A stretch of DNA of 64,000 nucleotides from Capra hircus (taxonomy: Eukaryota; Chordata; Mammalia; Artiodactyla; Bovidae): NCBI RefSeq assembly GCF_001704415.2, contig NC_030819.1, positions 33,102,575 through 33,166,574 on the forward strand. The letters are read 5' to 3'. Positions 32,851 through 44,984 of this stretch are shown here, one piece after another. The position numbers and the translations under genes were made by a program. The notes beneath the pieces were generated by a model. That model searched no databases and was not told the origin of the DNA. It worked only from the letters and a program-made list of their open reading frames with translations. The first letter of the stretch is position 1. Every line of letters begins with the position of its first letter.

Positions 32851-33046
32851 CTTTCTCTTGCTTTTCCAGCAAAATCAGAAGTCAAGTCTAGCTGACATGT
32901 CACGTCTGAAGCCATAAGCAATACTAGAGTTTTCCCATCTTCCTCCTTCAAATCACACCTCTTCTTCCTTCCCATTATGACCCAACCTGTTACCTGACTC
33001 CACCCGTTCGAGTAGACACCACGCAGTGGTGTGCCCATGAGAAGAA

Positions 33047-33375
33047 GGGCTTCCCTGGTGGTCTAGAGGTGAAATCTACCTGCCAATGTGGGAGACATGG
33101 GTTCGATCCCTGGTCGGGAAGATCCCACATGTCTCAGAGTAACTAAGTCCGCACATCACAACGACTGAGCCTGTGCTCTAAAAACTGTGCTCTGCAAAAG
33201 GAGAAGTCCCCACCCCACCCTTGCTGCAGCTAGAGAAAAGCCTCCACAGCCACAAAGACACAGCACAGCCAAAAATTTAAAAATGAATTAAAAAATAAAA
33301 TTATAAAATAAAAAAATTATTGATCAAATTTCCTTGTGAATAAAAATATAAAAATAAAATTTTTTAAAGGGCTCT
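33047..33375 (+). mobile_element. CHR-type SINE with long A-rich tail
   Basis: Head 'ttccctggtggtctagaggt', B-box ggttcgatccc, CHR body, and an extended A/T tail from 33276 to about 33375. Confidence 0.9.
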
Positions 33376-33878
33376 GGGATTCCACACTTCACTTCTGCCT
33401 CCTTTGCCCTCACAGAGATCACTGCCTACATCATAATTTGCTACCTACCAACCCCCAAGAGATTGGCTGATGTCTTTACTTTCTCTGCATTCTTTAAAAT
33501 CATTTTTCTTGGTGAGGCAGCTGGGCCTAGAGTGGAACCCACACCCACTTGACTGCGCTCACCAGCCTAAAGGAGCTATCAGACTTTCATTCTATTGTCC
33601 AGGGTTTTTTCTTAATCCTTTGGAAACAATCAAACCATCTTCTGTGAATCAAAAGAGCATTAACAGAAATTAGGATGTTAATGGCAGAAAGATTTCTGCA
33701 GAGTAACACACACACAGCATTCTGGTCCTCTCTGGCCGTCTCATGGCTAACCTGTGATATAAAAATCAGATCCAATGGACTGTGCCAAGCATGTCACCCT
33801 GTGTTCTCTTGCCTAGAGAGTGACTAACTTGGGCCCAGTAAGCACAGACATGTCATTTTCCTGAATCACCTTGATGTT
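33376..33878. other. Unique intergenic DNA
   Basis: No repeat recognised. Short frames on both strands only. Confidence 0.45.
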
Positions 33879-33887
33879 ACTCTTACT

Positions 33888-34043
33888 CGAAGGAGAAGGG
33901 GACGACAGAGGATGAGATGGTTGGATGGCATCACTGACTCAATGGACATGAGTTTGAGCAAACTCAGGGAGACAGTGAAAGGGAAGCCTGGCGTGCTGCA
34001 GTCCATGGAGTCTCGAAGAGTCAGACACGACTGAACAACAGCA
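33888..34043 (+). mobile_element. BovB 3' end
   Basis: 'gaaggagaaggggacgacag' to 'cgactgaacaacagca'. Flanked by actcttact at 33879-33887 and 34044-34052. Confidence 0.92.
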
Positions 34044-34052
34044 ACTCTTACT

Positions 34053-34774
34053 ACATCTTTCATGCAGAGAATTTTCAAAATGCTGGTTTATACACAGAAA
34101 CCATGAAAACTCTCAGAAAGTGTAAGGCAGGCACTGAGACAAGATGCTAAGGCTCTGTCACAGCCAGAAGAATTGGATGCAAGATCCTTTCAATAAAACC
34201 CAACAGAGAAACACACGGTCATTGTTCTGGACGTTTATCAGTCCTGTAACAAGACCAGCCAAACACAATCCAGACCAATTTATCTCAGCAGGATATCCCA
34301 GGTCATCTCTCTTAGAACAAAGCCCTCCTGATTCCATATTGGACAGGACAAGCCCGTCCTGATTAGACAGAGAAGCGCTGGTAATGTGATCTGAATCAGG
34401 TTCCCAGGACCCCAGTGAGGCAACAGGAGGGAATCCATGTGAACCTGCCCTGAATGCTCAGAAGCACAACCAGAAGCTTTGTTATTGATATTTTTAGCTG
34501 CCTTTGTGTTCCTAGCACTTGGCTGGATATACTGGATGGATATAGGAAGATCAAAGACTGTCCTTCCCTTCAAAGAGTCCCCATTTGGGAGAAAATAAAA
34601 ACCTCCTGGCTGCTGAAGACTTGCTTCAGTTTGCATTTCCACACCCTCTGGAAGCCTCTCCTTTCCCCCAGTGGTTTCAGAGGCACAGCATCAGCTGGGC
34701 ACAATGGAATGAAACGGAGTTTCTATCTCAAGAGGCTGGGAACAGATACACCAAGTCTTTTAACAGTAATTCTG
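34053..34774. other. Unique intergenic DNA
   Basis: Overlapping frames of 120 residues (minus, 34280-34642) and 111 residues (plus, 34454-34789) have no recognisable domain. No repeat called. Confidence 0.42.
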
Positions 34775-35043
34775 AGACTTCCCTGGTGATACAGTGGCTA
34801 AGAATCTACCTGCCAGCGCACGGTACACGAGTTTGATCCCAGGTTGGGAAAGATCCCACCTGCTGAGGAGCCGCTAAAGTCGTGAACTGCAACTACTGAG
34901 CTTGTGCTCTAGAGCCCGGGAGAAACAAGAGAAGCCACCGCCCCTGCATCGTAACTAGAGAGTAGCCTTTGCTCACCGCAACTAGAGAGAGCCCGTGCTC
35001 AGCAGTGAAGACCCCGCACAACCAAAGATAAAGAAATAGAAAA
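34775..35043 (+). mobile_element. CHR-type SINE
   Basis: 'gagacttccctggtgataca' head, then 'aactgcaactactgagcttg' and 'acaagagaagccaccgcccc', tail aaagataaagaaatagaaa. Confidence 0.9.
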
Positions 35044-35099
35044 CCATAATCCCTATCTGAGGCTTACTTTTTAGATGCATCTCAATTTGATGACTGTAG

Positions 35100-36116
35100 T
35101 TCCAAACCACCAAAAAGAACAAAATATAATGCAAGATATAATACAATAGACATCTGTGTATCTATCCCCCCCAATTTAATACACTTTAACATGTTACCAT
35201 TTTGGCTTCAGAAATTTATTTTAAAAAGTATGACAATTATAGTTTTAACTACAATCCCAATCCCCCATCTCCTTCCCCTCCTAGCCCCAGGACAATCAGA
35301 ATCCTGAGTGTGGGATTTATCCTTCCTTGTGAGTAGTTGCAAGTTTAGTTATAAACATATACACATGATACAGCGTATCACTTTCAAATTAAAATTTTAT
35401 CATTTTGCATAAATCCTTTGCCACTTTCTTTCTTCATTCAAAACTATGTTTTCATTCTATACTGATTGGATTTCAGTATAGTTGAAAAGATACATTTCCA
35501 AGATTTTTCCATGTTATTTCATAGACTACAGCCCATTCACTTTAGCTACCATAGTTCTCCAGTGTCCCAGGGCTTTTTTTAATCCACATTTCTACTGATG
35601 CTATTCTAGATTATTTCCTATTTTTTTATTATTATAAAAATTACCTCAGTGAGTGTTTTTCTCCTTGAATCTTTTTACTATATTAGGCATGCACGTTGCA
35701 AAGTTGCTTTAGTCGTGTCCGAATCTTTGCAGCCCTATGGACTGCCAGGTTCCTCTGTCCATGGGATTCTCCAGGCAAGGATACTGGAGTCAGTGCCATG
35801 CCCTCTTCCAAGGGATCTTCAGACTCAGGAGTCAAACCCACGCCTCTTATGTCTCTTGTATTGGTAGGCAGGTTCTTTACCACTAGCGCCACATGGGAAG
35901 CCCCATATCATACATCTGTCTTACCTTTTAGTTATTTTAACCATCTCCTCCTTTTGGGTATAGTTATGAAATAAATAAATAAAGGACAAATGTTCAACGT
36001 ACCCCTTCACCTAATCTTTACATGTGCGTCTGTAACAACCTTATGTGCCTTCCCAGACATTTATTCTGAATTAAGAAAAACTAAGTTTGTTGACAGCAAC
36101 TAAAAATATCTCTAAT
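35100..36116 (-). mobile_element. Old L1M 3' region, split by a SINE
   Basis: 'aacatgttaccattttggct', 'tttccatgttatttcataga' and 'cacatttctactgatgctat' look like antisense L1M 3' UTR. A Bov-tA interrupts it at 35690-35905; the part right of the SINE is less certain. Confidence 0.5.
35690..35905 (-). mobile_element. Bov-tA SINE
   Basis: Starts gcatgcacgttgcaaag, then reversed Bov-A unit (small deletion near 35745) and head to 'cacatgggaagcccc'. Confidence 0.9.
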
Positions 36117-36128
36117 AGCAGCAAAGCA

Positions 36129-36383
36129 CGTAGAAGGCAATGGCACCCCACTCCAGTACTCTTGCGATGGAGGAGCCTGGTAGGCTGCAGTCCATGGGGT
36201 CACGAAGAGTCGGACACGGCTGAGCGACTTCACTTTCACATTTCACTTTCATGCATTGGAGAAGGAAATGGCAACCCACTCCAGTGTTCTTGCCTGGAGA
36301 ATCCCAGGGATGGGGGAGCCTGGTGGGCTGCTCTCTATGGGGTCGCACAGAGTCGGACACAACTGAAGCACCTTAGCAGCAGC
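36129..36383 (+). mobile_element. Bov-A2 SINE
   Basis: Two Bov-A units, linker 'cactttcacatttcactttc', and an agc-rich tail. Twelve-base repeats agcagcaaagca lie at 36117-36128 and 36384-36395. About 20 bases are lost from the first unit after 'cagtactcttgc'. Confidence 0.93.
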
Positions 36384-36395
36384 AGCAGCAAAGCA

Positions 36396-36934
36396 ATCAA
36401 GCATTCATTTATTAACTTTCTGAGGGTTGTTTTTTCCTAAGGGCTTGCCTTTCCATGACCAAACGGAGAAGATCTACATTCAGAAAAGCAATCTAATTTC
36501 CAAAATATGGTTCTTTCTAGGCCATAATAAGAGAGTTTTTTTCCAAGGTATCTTCAAACTGCGGTTTAAAATGGTTGATTCTGGAATTCCCTTACTATGG
36601 AAACATACACCATTCTATGTTCCTCACATGCCCGTCCTGAACTGCTCTCCTTCAAACAATTGCCCATTTCCATTTCAAGCACTGAAATGCCCGTCTTACC
36701 AGGGCGGTGACTCAGACACCCTGGGCCACAACAACCCTAGGGGCCAAGTTCACTTCCAGGAAAGAGAAGAAAATGAGCTCAGCATGGCTAGGCTGTTCCT
36801 GGAAACTGGTGTCTGAGCCTTTGAGGACATGAGTGTTGGTGATGTCTTTTTAGGTTCTAGGACTTGGGAGATGGGGAAGAGTGGGGTGGGATGATGAAGA
36901 ATTACAGTAAGAGGTGTTTGCTTTCTTTTTTGTT
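36396..36934. other. Unique DNA with a 129-residue open frame
   Basis: The plus frame at 36427-36816 is the longest non-repeat frame in this part, but it has no recognised motif and no splice or promoter context. I treat it as chance. Confidence 0.42.
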
Positions 36935-37293
36935 TTTTAAGACTTTTTTCCGCTTTATTTCTCCTCAGCATTTTATTTATTTATTCATTATGTTGAGCTG
37001 CGCTGGGTCTTCCTTGCTGCATGCAGGCTTCTGCTAGTTGTGGCGATGGGGTCCCTCTCTGGTTGCGGTGTGCAGGCTTCTCCGTGGTGGCTTCCCTTGT
37101 TGCGGAGCACGGGCGCTGTGGCACAAGAGTTTCAGCAGCTGCAGCTCCCGGACTCTAGAGCACAGGCTCAATAGCTGTGGTTCCCGCGCCCAGCTGCCTG
37201 GTGGCACGTGGGATCGTCCCAGATCGGGGATCGAACCAGTGTCTCTGGCATGGGCAGGTGCATCCTTTGCCACTGAGCCACCAGAGAAGCCCC
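36935..37293 (-). mobile_element. CHR-type SINE, reverse orientation
   Basis: T-rich tail at the left, then 'tgcgctgggtcttccttgct', 'ttgcggagcacgggcgctgt' and the reversed tRNA-like head 'ttgccactgagccaccagag'. Confidence 0.9.
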
Positions 37294-37949
37294 TATTTTA
37301 TTTTTTGGGGAGGACTTGGAGTTTTATAATGAGATATTTAAAAGAATGATTAAAAAAAAAAAAAGGAGGCTGCATTTTGGAGCAAATCCAAAACCGGGAA
37401 CGCCCAGCTCCAGCAATTTTGTAGTTTGGGGATTTTTCACTAGGCGGTGTGTTACTCCCCCTCTGCTCCAGAATATCAGGCTCCTACTATCCAAATGCCA
37501 CTCAGGGTCCAGGTCAAGTGCCCAGAGTCCAGAGCGTGACCCTCTTCCAGTGCTGCCCATCTGAGAGATGCCTCCTGCCCAACCCCATGCAGCCAGTAGG
37601 CCTCCTGCATTGCCTACTGGTCCCAGCAGCCAAAAAAAAAAAAAAAAAAAAGGCCACCAAGCTGAAGGCCTGTTACCTGTCCCTTCCAGAACCAAAGCAT
37701 TCAGCTGCATGTGTGACCCACACCCCCAGACCTCGTCAGACTCTTCATGTGTCCACCCTCATCAGCTTAGCTTTCCCATCTCCACAGTTTCTTGATCTCA
37801 TCCCACCCCATGCTGGACACTTCTTCCATCCAAATACATCTAAGCCCCTGGACTCCTGGCCTGTCTACCTACAAGTTTGACTATGCACCAACCTATCTGT
37901 CAAGCACCTTGTCTATCACCTCAAGGTCAACCAGAGCATCAGCAGTTAT
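37294..37949. other. Unique DNA with two poly(A) runs
   Basis: A runs at about 37351-37363 and 37631-37650 (about 20 A). The stretch between them is G/C-richer than the surroundings. It could be a retrocopy ending in poly(A), but I see no parent gene and no flanking duplication. Confidence 0.4.
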
Positions 37950-38020
37950 TTTTCACTTCATTCATACAACAGGTTTTGTTGTGCACCTACTAGGTGCCTG
38001 GCACCACAACAGGTCTAGTA
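37950..38020 (-). mobile_element. L2 3' terminus fragment
   Basis: 'ttcattcatacaacaggttt' then 'gcacctactaggtgcctggc' is the antisense L2 end. Confidence 0.68.
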
Positions 38021-39439
38021 AGAGGGCATGGCCTTCTTCTTGGCGGGGGTGGGGGTGGGGGCTACCATCTATTGTGAGAGACCAAGAAGTCAACAGGCAC
38101 CTATGATGCCAGCTGATGAAGGGCTATGAGATCCACCAGCCACAGGCCACCCCTCTCAAAAGTGGTTTCAGGTAACTCCTGAAGCAGGACGTGGAGATAA
38201 GGAGAGGGTTGAGGAATGTGAGCTAGAGCAGAGCAGCACAGAGGCAGAGGCTCAAAGGCAAGAGAAAGCAGAGCAAGTGAAAAACTTTCTACGTGACCCT
38301 GGTAAGAAGAAGGGAGATGAACTCTACACATGGGTGGCTGCTCTTGATGAGCTTCAGGCCCTTTAGAAACGTGGAAACAGGATCTGGTTAACCCAACCCC
38401 TCCCCAGACAGAAGGGTCAGGGTTAGCACCTGTGACGATACAGCCCTAAGTGAAACAAAAGGCAGGGAATTCATTCCACACCCAACTAGAATGTTCAGGC
38501 CCTCCTGCTTACTTCCTAGTGACGGAGCCACAGGGTCAGGTCAAATCCAACAACAATGTTAAATGGTCATGATGGGTCGCCACAAGATCGTAGTGTGTCC
38601 AGGGTAAAGACAAGAAGGGATTCAAAATACTACGGACCTTTCCCTATTCATCATTACCTTCAAGCCTTAAAAGGCCTACAGTCTAAGAATGTTTTTTACA
38701 TGTGCTGACTCACTCCAGGCAGGACTCCACTCTTACACTAGTTAAGAGAGTGACATCGGTCCACCCAAGTGGTACCACAAGAGCCTCTGGTTATTAGCAC
38801 ATGTAGCGAGCCAGGTGATCGAGGTTCAAGTTCAGCTTGGAAACTCAGAATGGCACTTCACAAAGAATCTGAGTCAGCGTCTGGACTTGATGACTCCATT
38901 TCCTCAGGGCCCGTGGCAATTTGGCTTTCCATGGATCACCTGTGCAAGAACATAGGCCAGAGATGGACAGAAAGGACAAAAAAGAAAAGGAAAATGGAAT
39001 AAGAGAAATCCAAGAGAAAAGAGAATTCCAACTGATTCTATTGGATCCGACCCCAAAATAAATGGCAGCTCTTTTGGTATTGATGGGATTGATTCTCAAT
39101 AACCAAGCATAAACCACTTTTTACTTACACCACCAGTACACTATAAATAATTCACTTAACAGAATTACTGTTCTCTGCAAAACATCATGTTTACAGTTAA
39201 TCCGAAAATATAACTAAAACAGATGTTGCCCTCCTGTGGACTGAACTGGTATTGCTAATTATCTTGTAAGAATTTTAAGTGAACTTCTGAGGATTACATG
39301 TTTGTAATCTGCACCTATAATTCAGTCTGTATTTATTCACTCAAAAATAATTATTTTTTTCATAAGTATATTTGTGTTTCTTTCTAACATGAAAATGTTT
39401 CCAGATGGCCTATTTAAACAAAATGTGTCCCTTCACAAT
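38021..39439. other. Unique intergenic DNA
   Basis: A G-rich run (gggggtgggggtggggg) is at 38045-38062. Otherwise no element recognised over about 1.4 kb; frames at 38769-39002 and 38845-39117 are without domains. Confidence 0.42.
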
Positions 39440-39560
39440 GTTTTTCAAACCGTGGATCATGAAATCAATTTTTTGAAATTCATTTTGTGAGTCATGATAA
39501 ATTTTTTTAAAGAGTTATAAAATGGAACAGAAAAGAATGAGTAGAAAATATTAGAAAGGA
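39440..39560 (+). mobile_element. hAT-type DNA transposon fragment (MER58-like)
   Basis: 'tttttcaaaccgtggatcat' and 'gtgagtcatgataaattttt' followed by the aatggaacagaaaag run resemble MER58. Low certainty on family. Confidence 0.48.
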
Positions 39561-39675
39561 TTGAAAAGATAAAAATCCTCAGCAAGACCAGGGCTCATTA
39601 AGAAACGGGCATTGTGAAGTGTAATTGGTGCAAGACTCAAGTGACGGAACAACGTAGCACATGCTATCTTAGCTG

Positions 39676-39871
39676 TTGCTGTCTAGTCTCTAAGTCATGT
39701 CCGATTCTTTGCCATCTTATGGACTACAGACCACCAGGCTCCTCTCTCCAGGCAAGAATACTGGAGTAGGTTGCCATTTCCTCCTCCAAGGGATCTTGCC
39801 CACCCAGCGATGAACCTGCCTCTCCTGCATAGCAGGCGGACTCTTGACCACTGAGCCACCAGGGAAGCCCA
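39676..39871 (-). mobile_element. Bov-tA SINE
   Basis: Reverse orientation with small deletions. Perfect 11-base duplications, tatcttagctg, at 39665-39675 and 39872-39882. Confidence 0.94.
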
Positions 39872-39969
39872 TATCTTAGCTGGAGGAGGTCTTTTGCTCT
39901 TTTCTTCACTAGTATCTCACTCGATTTTCTGACACAGGGTGGTGAATTTGACCGTCAACCTAACAGCAA

Positions 39970-40145
39970 GGGACTGCCCTGGTGGTCCAGAGGCTGATTC
40001 CAAGCTCCCAATCCAGGAGGCCTGGATTCAATCCCTGGTCATGGAACTAGATCCCACAAGTCACAACTAAAGATCCCATATGAAGATTCCCTCCTGCTGC
40101 AACTAAAATCCAGCACAGCCAAATAAATATTTTTTTAGAAAAACG
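39970..40145 (+). mobile_element. CHR-type SINE, short form
   Basis: 'gggactgccctggtggtcca' head, B-box-like ttcaatccctgg, and 'cagcacagccaaataaat' end. Confidence 0.88.
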
Positions 40146-40149
40146 TAGC

Positions 40150-40905
40150 GGACCAATGGATGTGGAAGATAGAATTCTAAGGTGGCCCTAAGATTACTGC
40201 CCCCTCGTGGACAGTTTCGGTATAATCCCACTTGCGTGCGTTCCCTGCAGGAAACTAAGAGAATCCCTCCTCTGATTAGATTACTAACCTATTGACTTTT
40301 GAGCTAATCAAGAGAGATTATTCAGGTGGGCCAAATCTAATTAAGTCAGCCTTTAAGAGGACTGGAAAGTGAAAGTCGCTCAGCCGTGTCCGACTCTTTG
40401 CGACCCATGGAATTCTCCAGGCCAGAATACTGAAGTGGGTAGCCTTTCCCTTCTCCAGGGGATCTTCCCAACCCAGGGATGGAAGCCAGGTCTCCCTCAT
40501 AGCAGACGGATTCTTTACCAGCTAACTCGCAAGGGAATCCCTAACAGGACTGGGCCTCCCATTAAAAGGACGGGAGCCATGTAGCCAGGTAGGACCTTTA
40601 GGAGCTGAGCCTAAGCCAGGCTGACGGCCACCAGAACAGGGCCCTTGGGGCCACCATTGTTAAGGACGTGAATTCAACCAACAGCACGAACGAGGATAAA
40701 GGAAGAACCCGAGCTTCAGAAAGCGAGGCATCCCGTGAGACGCCTCCATTTCAGCTCTGAGAAACCCTGAGCAGACAGCCCAGTTCAGCTGAACCTGGAC
40801 TTCTGACCTATGCAAACCATAAGATAATAATCTTGTGCTGTTCTAAGCCACTAAGTTTATGACAGTTTGTCAGGTGCAGCAATAGAAAAATAATAGAGTT
40901 AATGT
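40150..40905 (+). mobile_element. MLT1-like solo LTR (ERVL-MaLR), split by a SINE
   Basis: 'tagaattctaaggtggccct' at the start, 'ctgagaaaccctgagcagac', and the typical end 'taagccactaagtttatgac' with 'gcaatagaaaaataatag'. No internal sequence next to it. Interrupted at 40366-40545. Confidence 0.78.
40366..40545 (-). mobile_element. Bov-tA SINE in the MLT1-like LTR
   Basis: Reverse orientation, starting aaagtgaaagtcgctcagc. Flanked by aggactgg at 40358-40365 and 40546-40553. Confidence 0.92.
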
Positions 40906-41614
40906 TCCACAATTTAATGTTATACTTGACAATCCATCGTGAAGCAAAATACAGCTAGTTTTATCCTTTGCAAAAATGTGGGGCCTTTTCACTGAGTATG
41001 AGTTAAGAACTTTCAGTGTTACTTCAGGGTGCTTGTCACGTGCTCTGAATTCTTAACCATAACTGTGTCATTACAGTAGTCCAGTTGTCCTTCAAATCGA
41101 TGTTATTAGAAGGTAAAGAGAAATTCATGCAAAATTCAGAGATATGCTCAATTTTAGGTTTAACTACTGGATCTAAAAATGTGAACTGTATAAAAAATAT
41201 TTCTCTAATCATCAAACTTTGATTTTATTTGCATCTCATTCTAAAAAGGACAGGATTTTATAATATCATCTTATGTTTGTTTAATTGTGCAATGAAAATA
41301 ATAAACCAAACAGTATACTCTTTCAAATAGTCTTAAGAACAAAAGTTTACACACTTCAAAATTAATGAGACACCCAGAAACACAAAATGTGAATTTATTA
41401 ATGTCCCTTGAATATTATTTAAGTAGTGAAGCAATTGGTAGTTTCTTAGCCATTCTACGACTATTAGCCTCATATTTGCTGTGTTTAGAAGTTTATCATG
41501 TAACAAAGGAAGAGATAGCAGCCAGCAAAATGAAATTCTTCCTACACATATAGATATGTTTTATGAGACTTTCATGCTAAATATGCTAATGTGTGAAAAG
41601 CTCTTTTTTGTTTG
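40906..41614. other. Unique AT-rich intergenic DNA
   Basis: No element recognised. A 62-residue frame at 41365-41553 has no signature. Confidence 0.45.
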
Positions 41615-42051
41615 ATTTTTAAACCTTTTGAACCCCTTCACTCATTTCTCTCACCCACATCCCCCCATTCCCATTTCTGGTAACCACCAGTCTCTAAGAG
41701 CTTGGTTATTATTTTTTTATTTCATGTATAAAAGAACATACATTATTTCTCTTTTTCTCTGACTTAGTTCACTTTACACAATAGCTTCCGGGTCTACCCA
41801 TAATATATAATATTCTACTGTGCGTGGGTGTTTCCTTCGTGATATACACATGTCACATTTTTTTATCCATTTATACTTCCACGGACACTGAGGTTGTTTG
41901 CATATCTTAGCTTTTGTAACTAATGCTGCAATGAACATGGAGTGCATGGAACTTTTTGATTAGTGTTTTCATTTTCTTAGGATAAATATCCAGAAGTTGA
42001 ATTGCTGGATCGTATGGTAGTTCTATTTGTAATATTTTGAGGAACTGCCAT

Positions 42052-42270
42052 GAAAGTGAAATGTATTAGTCACTCAGTCATGTCCAATTCTTTGAGATTC
42101 CATCGACAATAGCCCACCAGGCTCCTCTGTCCATGGAATTCTCCAGGGAAGGATATTGGAATGGGTAGCCATCCCCTCCTCCAGGGGATATTCCCTACCC
42201 AGGGATTGGACCTGGGTATCCAGCATTGCAGGCAGGTTCTTTACAGTCTGAGCCACCAGAGAAACCACCA
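42052..42270 (-). mobile_element. Bov-tA SINE in the L1
   Basis: Starts 'gaaagtgaaatgtattagtc' and ends in the reversed head 'tgagccaccagagaaacca'. L1 sequence continues on both sides. Confidence 0.92.
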
Positions 42271-42593
42271 TACTATTTCATATTAGCTGATATTCTCAAC
42301 AATAGTGCACAAGGGTTTCCTTTTCAACACATCCTCACCAACACTTATTTCTTGTCTTTTTGCTAGTAGCCATTCCAGCAGGTGTGAGATACCTCACTGT
42401 GGCTGTGATTTGCATTTCCCTGATAATTAGTGATGTTGAGCCAGCTTTCATGTACCTGTCAACCATCTGTATGTCTTCTATGGAAAAATGTCTATGCAGA
42501 TATTCTACCCATTATTAAATCAGATTGTTTGGGGTTTTGCTATTGAGTTGTATGAGCTCTTTATATATTTTGAATATTAACCCATTTATCAGA

Positions 42594-42806
42594 TGAAAAT
42601 GAAAGTGTTAGCCAATCGGTCATGCCTGACTCTGACCCCATGGACTGTAGCCTGCCAGGGTTCTCTGTCTGTAGAATTTTCCAGGCAAGAATACTGGGAG
42701 CAGTTTGCCATTTCCTTCTCCAGGGGATCTTCCCAACCCAGGGATTGAACCTGGTCTCCTGCCTTGCAGACAGATTCTTTACTATCTGAGCCACCAGGGA
42801 AGCCTG
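42594..42806 (-). mobile_element. Bov-tA SINE in the L1
   Basis: Reverse orientation; flanked by tttatcaga at 42585-42593 and 42807-42815. Confidence 0.93.
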
Positions 42807-43350
42807 TTTATCAGACAATTTGAAAACGTTTTCTCCCAGCCAGTAGGTTGCCATTTTATTGATGGTTTCCATTGATGTGGTGCAGAAGTCTTTTCATTTG
42901 AGCTAGTCCCACTGATTTATTTTTGCTTTTGTTACTTTTCTGGTTGGATTCAAAAAATTCTTTGCCAAGATTGATGTCAAGGAGCTTACTTCCTCTAGGA
43001 GTTTTAGGATTTCAGATGTTATGTTCAAGTCTGTAATCCATTTTGAGTTAAAGTTAATTTTTGTGCTTGGGTAAGATAGTGATCCTCTTTCTTTTGCATG
43101 TAGCTCTCCAGTTTTCCAATACCACCTATTGAAGAAACTGTCCTTTCCCCCTTGTACGTTCTTAGTTTCTCTGTGCTAATGTATGTGAGTTTATTTCTGG
43201 GCTCTCTATTCTGCACCATTGATCTAGGTATTGTTTTCATGCCACTATCACACTGTTTGAATTGCTGTAGTTTTGTAGTAGAGTTTAAAATCAAGGAGTG
43301 TGCTGTTTCCAGCTTTGCTCTTCTTGCTCATGGCTCCATACAAATTTTGG

Positions 43351-44102
43351 AAGAGGAACTTAAAAGCCTCTTGATGAAGGTGAAAGAGGGGAATGAAAAA
43401 GCTGACTTAAAACTCAACATTCAAAATACTAAGATCATGGCATCCAGTCCCATCACTTCATGGCAAATAGATGGGGAAACAATGGAAGCCGTGACAGACT
43501 TTACTTTCCTGGGCTCCAAAATCATTGTGGATGGTGACCGCAGCCATGAAATTAAAAGATGCTTGCTCCTTGGAAGAAAAACTATGACAAACCTACACAG
43601 CTTATTAAAAAGCAGAGATGTTACTTTCCCAAAAAAGATCCATATAGTCAAAGCTATGATTTTTCCAGTAGTCATATATGAATGTGAGCGTTGGACCATA
43701 AAGAAGGCTGAGCGCCAAAGAGTTGATCCTTTTGAACTGTGGTACTGAAGAAGACTCTTGAGAGTCCCTTGAACTGCAAGGAGATCAAACCAGTCAATCC
43801 TAAAGGAAACCAACCTATTCATCCAATCAACCAATATTCATCAGAAGGACTGATGCTGAAATTGAAGCTCCAATACTCTGGCTACCTGATGTGAAGAGTC
43901 TACTCATTGGAAAAGACCCTGATGCTGGGAAAGACTGAAGGCAGGGGGAGAAAGGGATGACAGGACTATATGGTTGGATGGCATCACTGACTCAATGGAC
44001 ATGAGCAAGCTCCTGGATCTGGTGAAGGAGAGGGAAGCCTGGCGTGCTGCAGTCCATGGGGTTGCAAAGAGTTGGACACGACTGAGCGACTGAACAACAA
44101 CA
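43351..44102 (+). mobile_element. BovB LINE 3' third in the L1
   Basis: Starts 'aagaggaacttaaaagcctc' and ends gcgactgaacaacaaca. Flanks atacaaattttgg (43338-43350) and atacaaatttgg (44103-44114) are the target duplication with one base difference. The frame from 43152-43748 mixes L1 antisense with BovB coding sequence and is not a gene. Confidence 0.94.
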
Positions 44103-44984
44103 ATACAAATTTGGGGATTGTTTGTGCCATTTCTATAACAAATACCACTGGAATTTTGATAGAGATTGCATTGAATCTATAGATTGCTTTGGATAGTGTG
44201 GACATTTTAACAATATTAATTCTTCCAACACATGAGCGCAGAATATATATTTCCATTTATTTGCGTCCTTTTCATTTTTTTTCTTTAATGTCTTATAGTT
44301 TCAGTGTACAGGTATTTAACCTCCTTGGTTAATTTTATTCCTGGGTATTTTATTCTTTTTGATGCAATTGTAAATGGGATTTTAAAAATTTATCTGACAG
44401 TTCATTATTAGTGTATAGAAATGCAGCAGATTATTAAGTATTGATTTTGCATCCTAAAACAAATTCACTTATTCTAACAATTTTGGATGGCATCTTAAAG
44501 GTTTTCTATGTGTAATATCATGTCATCTGCAAATAATGACAGTTTTACTTCTTCCTTTCCAATTTGACTGCCTTTTCTTTTTCTTGCCTAACTGCCATGG
44601 CTAGAGCTTCCAATACTTTGTTGAATAAAACTGTTGAAAGTGGGCATCTTTATCTTGTTCTTGATCTTAGAGGAAAAGCTTTCAGCTTTTCATTGTTGAG
44701 TATGATGTTAGCTGTGATCTTGTCATATACGGCTGTTATTATGTTGAGCATGTTTCCTTCATACCTGCTTTGTTGAAGAGTTTTTGTCATAAATGGATGC
44801 TGAATTTTGTCAAATATTTTCTCTGCATCTGTTGAGGTGATTATATGATTTTTACCCTTCATTATGTTAATGTAATGTTTCACATTGATTTGTAGATGTT
44901 GAACCAGCCCTGCATCACTGGAATAAATCCTACTTGACCTGGATATATGATGCTTTTAATGCACTGTTGAATTCAACTGGCTAA

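Larger units (their letters stand above)
41615..44984 (-). mobile_element. L1 LINE, 3' UTR through part of ORF2, reverse orientation
   Basis: Antisense L1 blocks in order: 'cccatttctggtaaccacca', 'tgaattgctggatcgtatgg', 'cctgataattagtgatgttg', 'cccactgatttatttttgct', 'atctgcaaataatgacagtt' and 'ggtgattatatgatttttac'. It is decayed and cut by two Bov-tA SINEs and a BovB. It ends in the reverse transcriptase region at 44984, where another L1 begins. Confidence 0.85.

Noticed and set aside
36427..36816. 129-residue plus frame as a gene
   Set aside because: No motif, no splice sites or promoter context, and composition like random unique DNA.
37449..37880. 143-residue plus frame
   Set aside because: Runs through a poly(A) tract translated as lysines; not a plausible protein.
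43152..43748. 198-residue plus frame
   Set aside because: First part is antisense L1, the rest BovB coding sequence; the fusion comes from the insertion.
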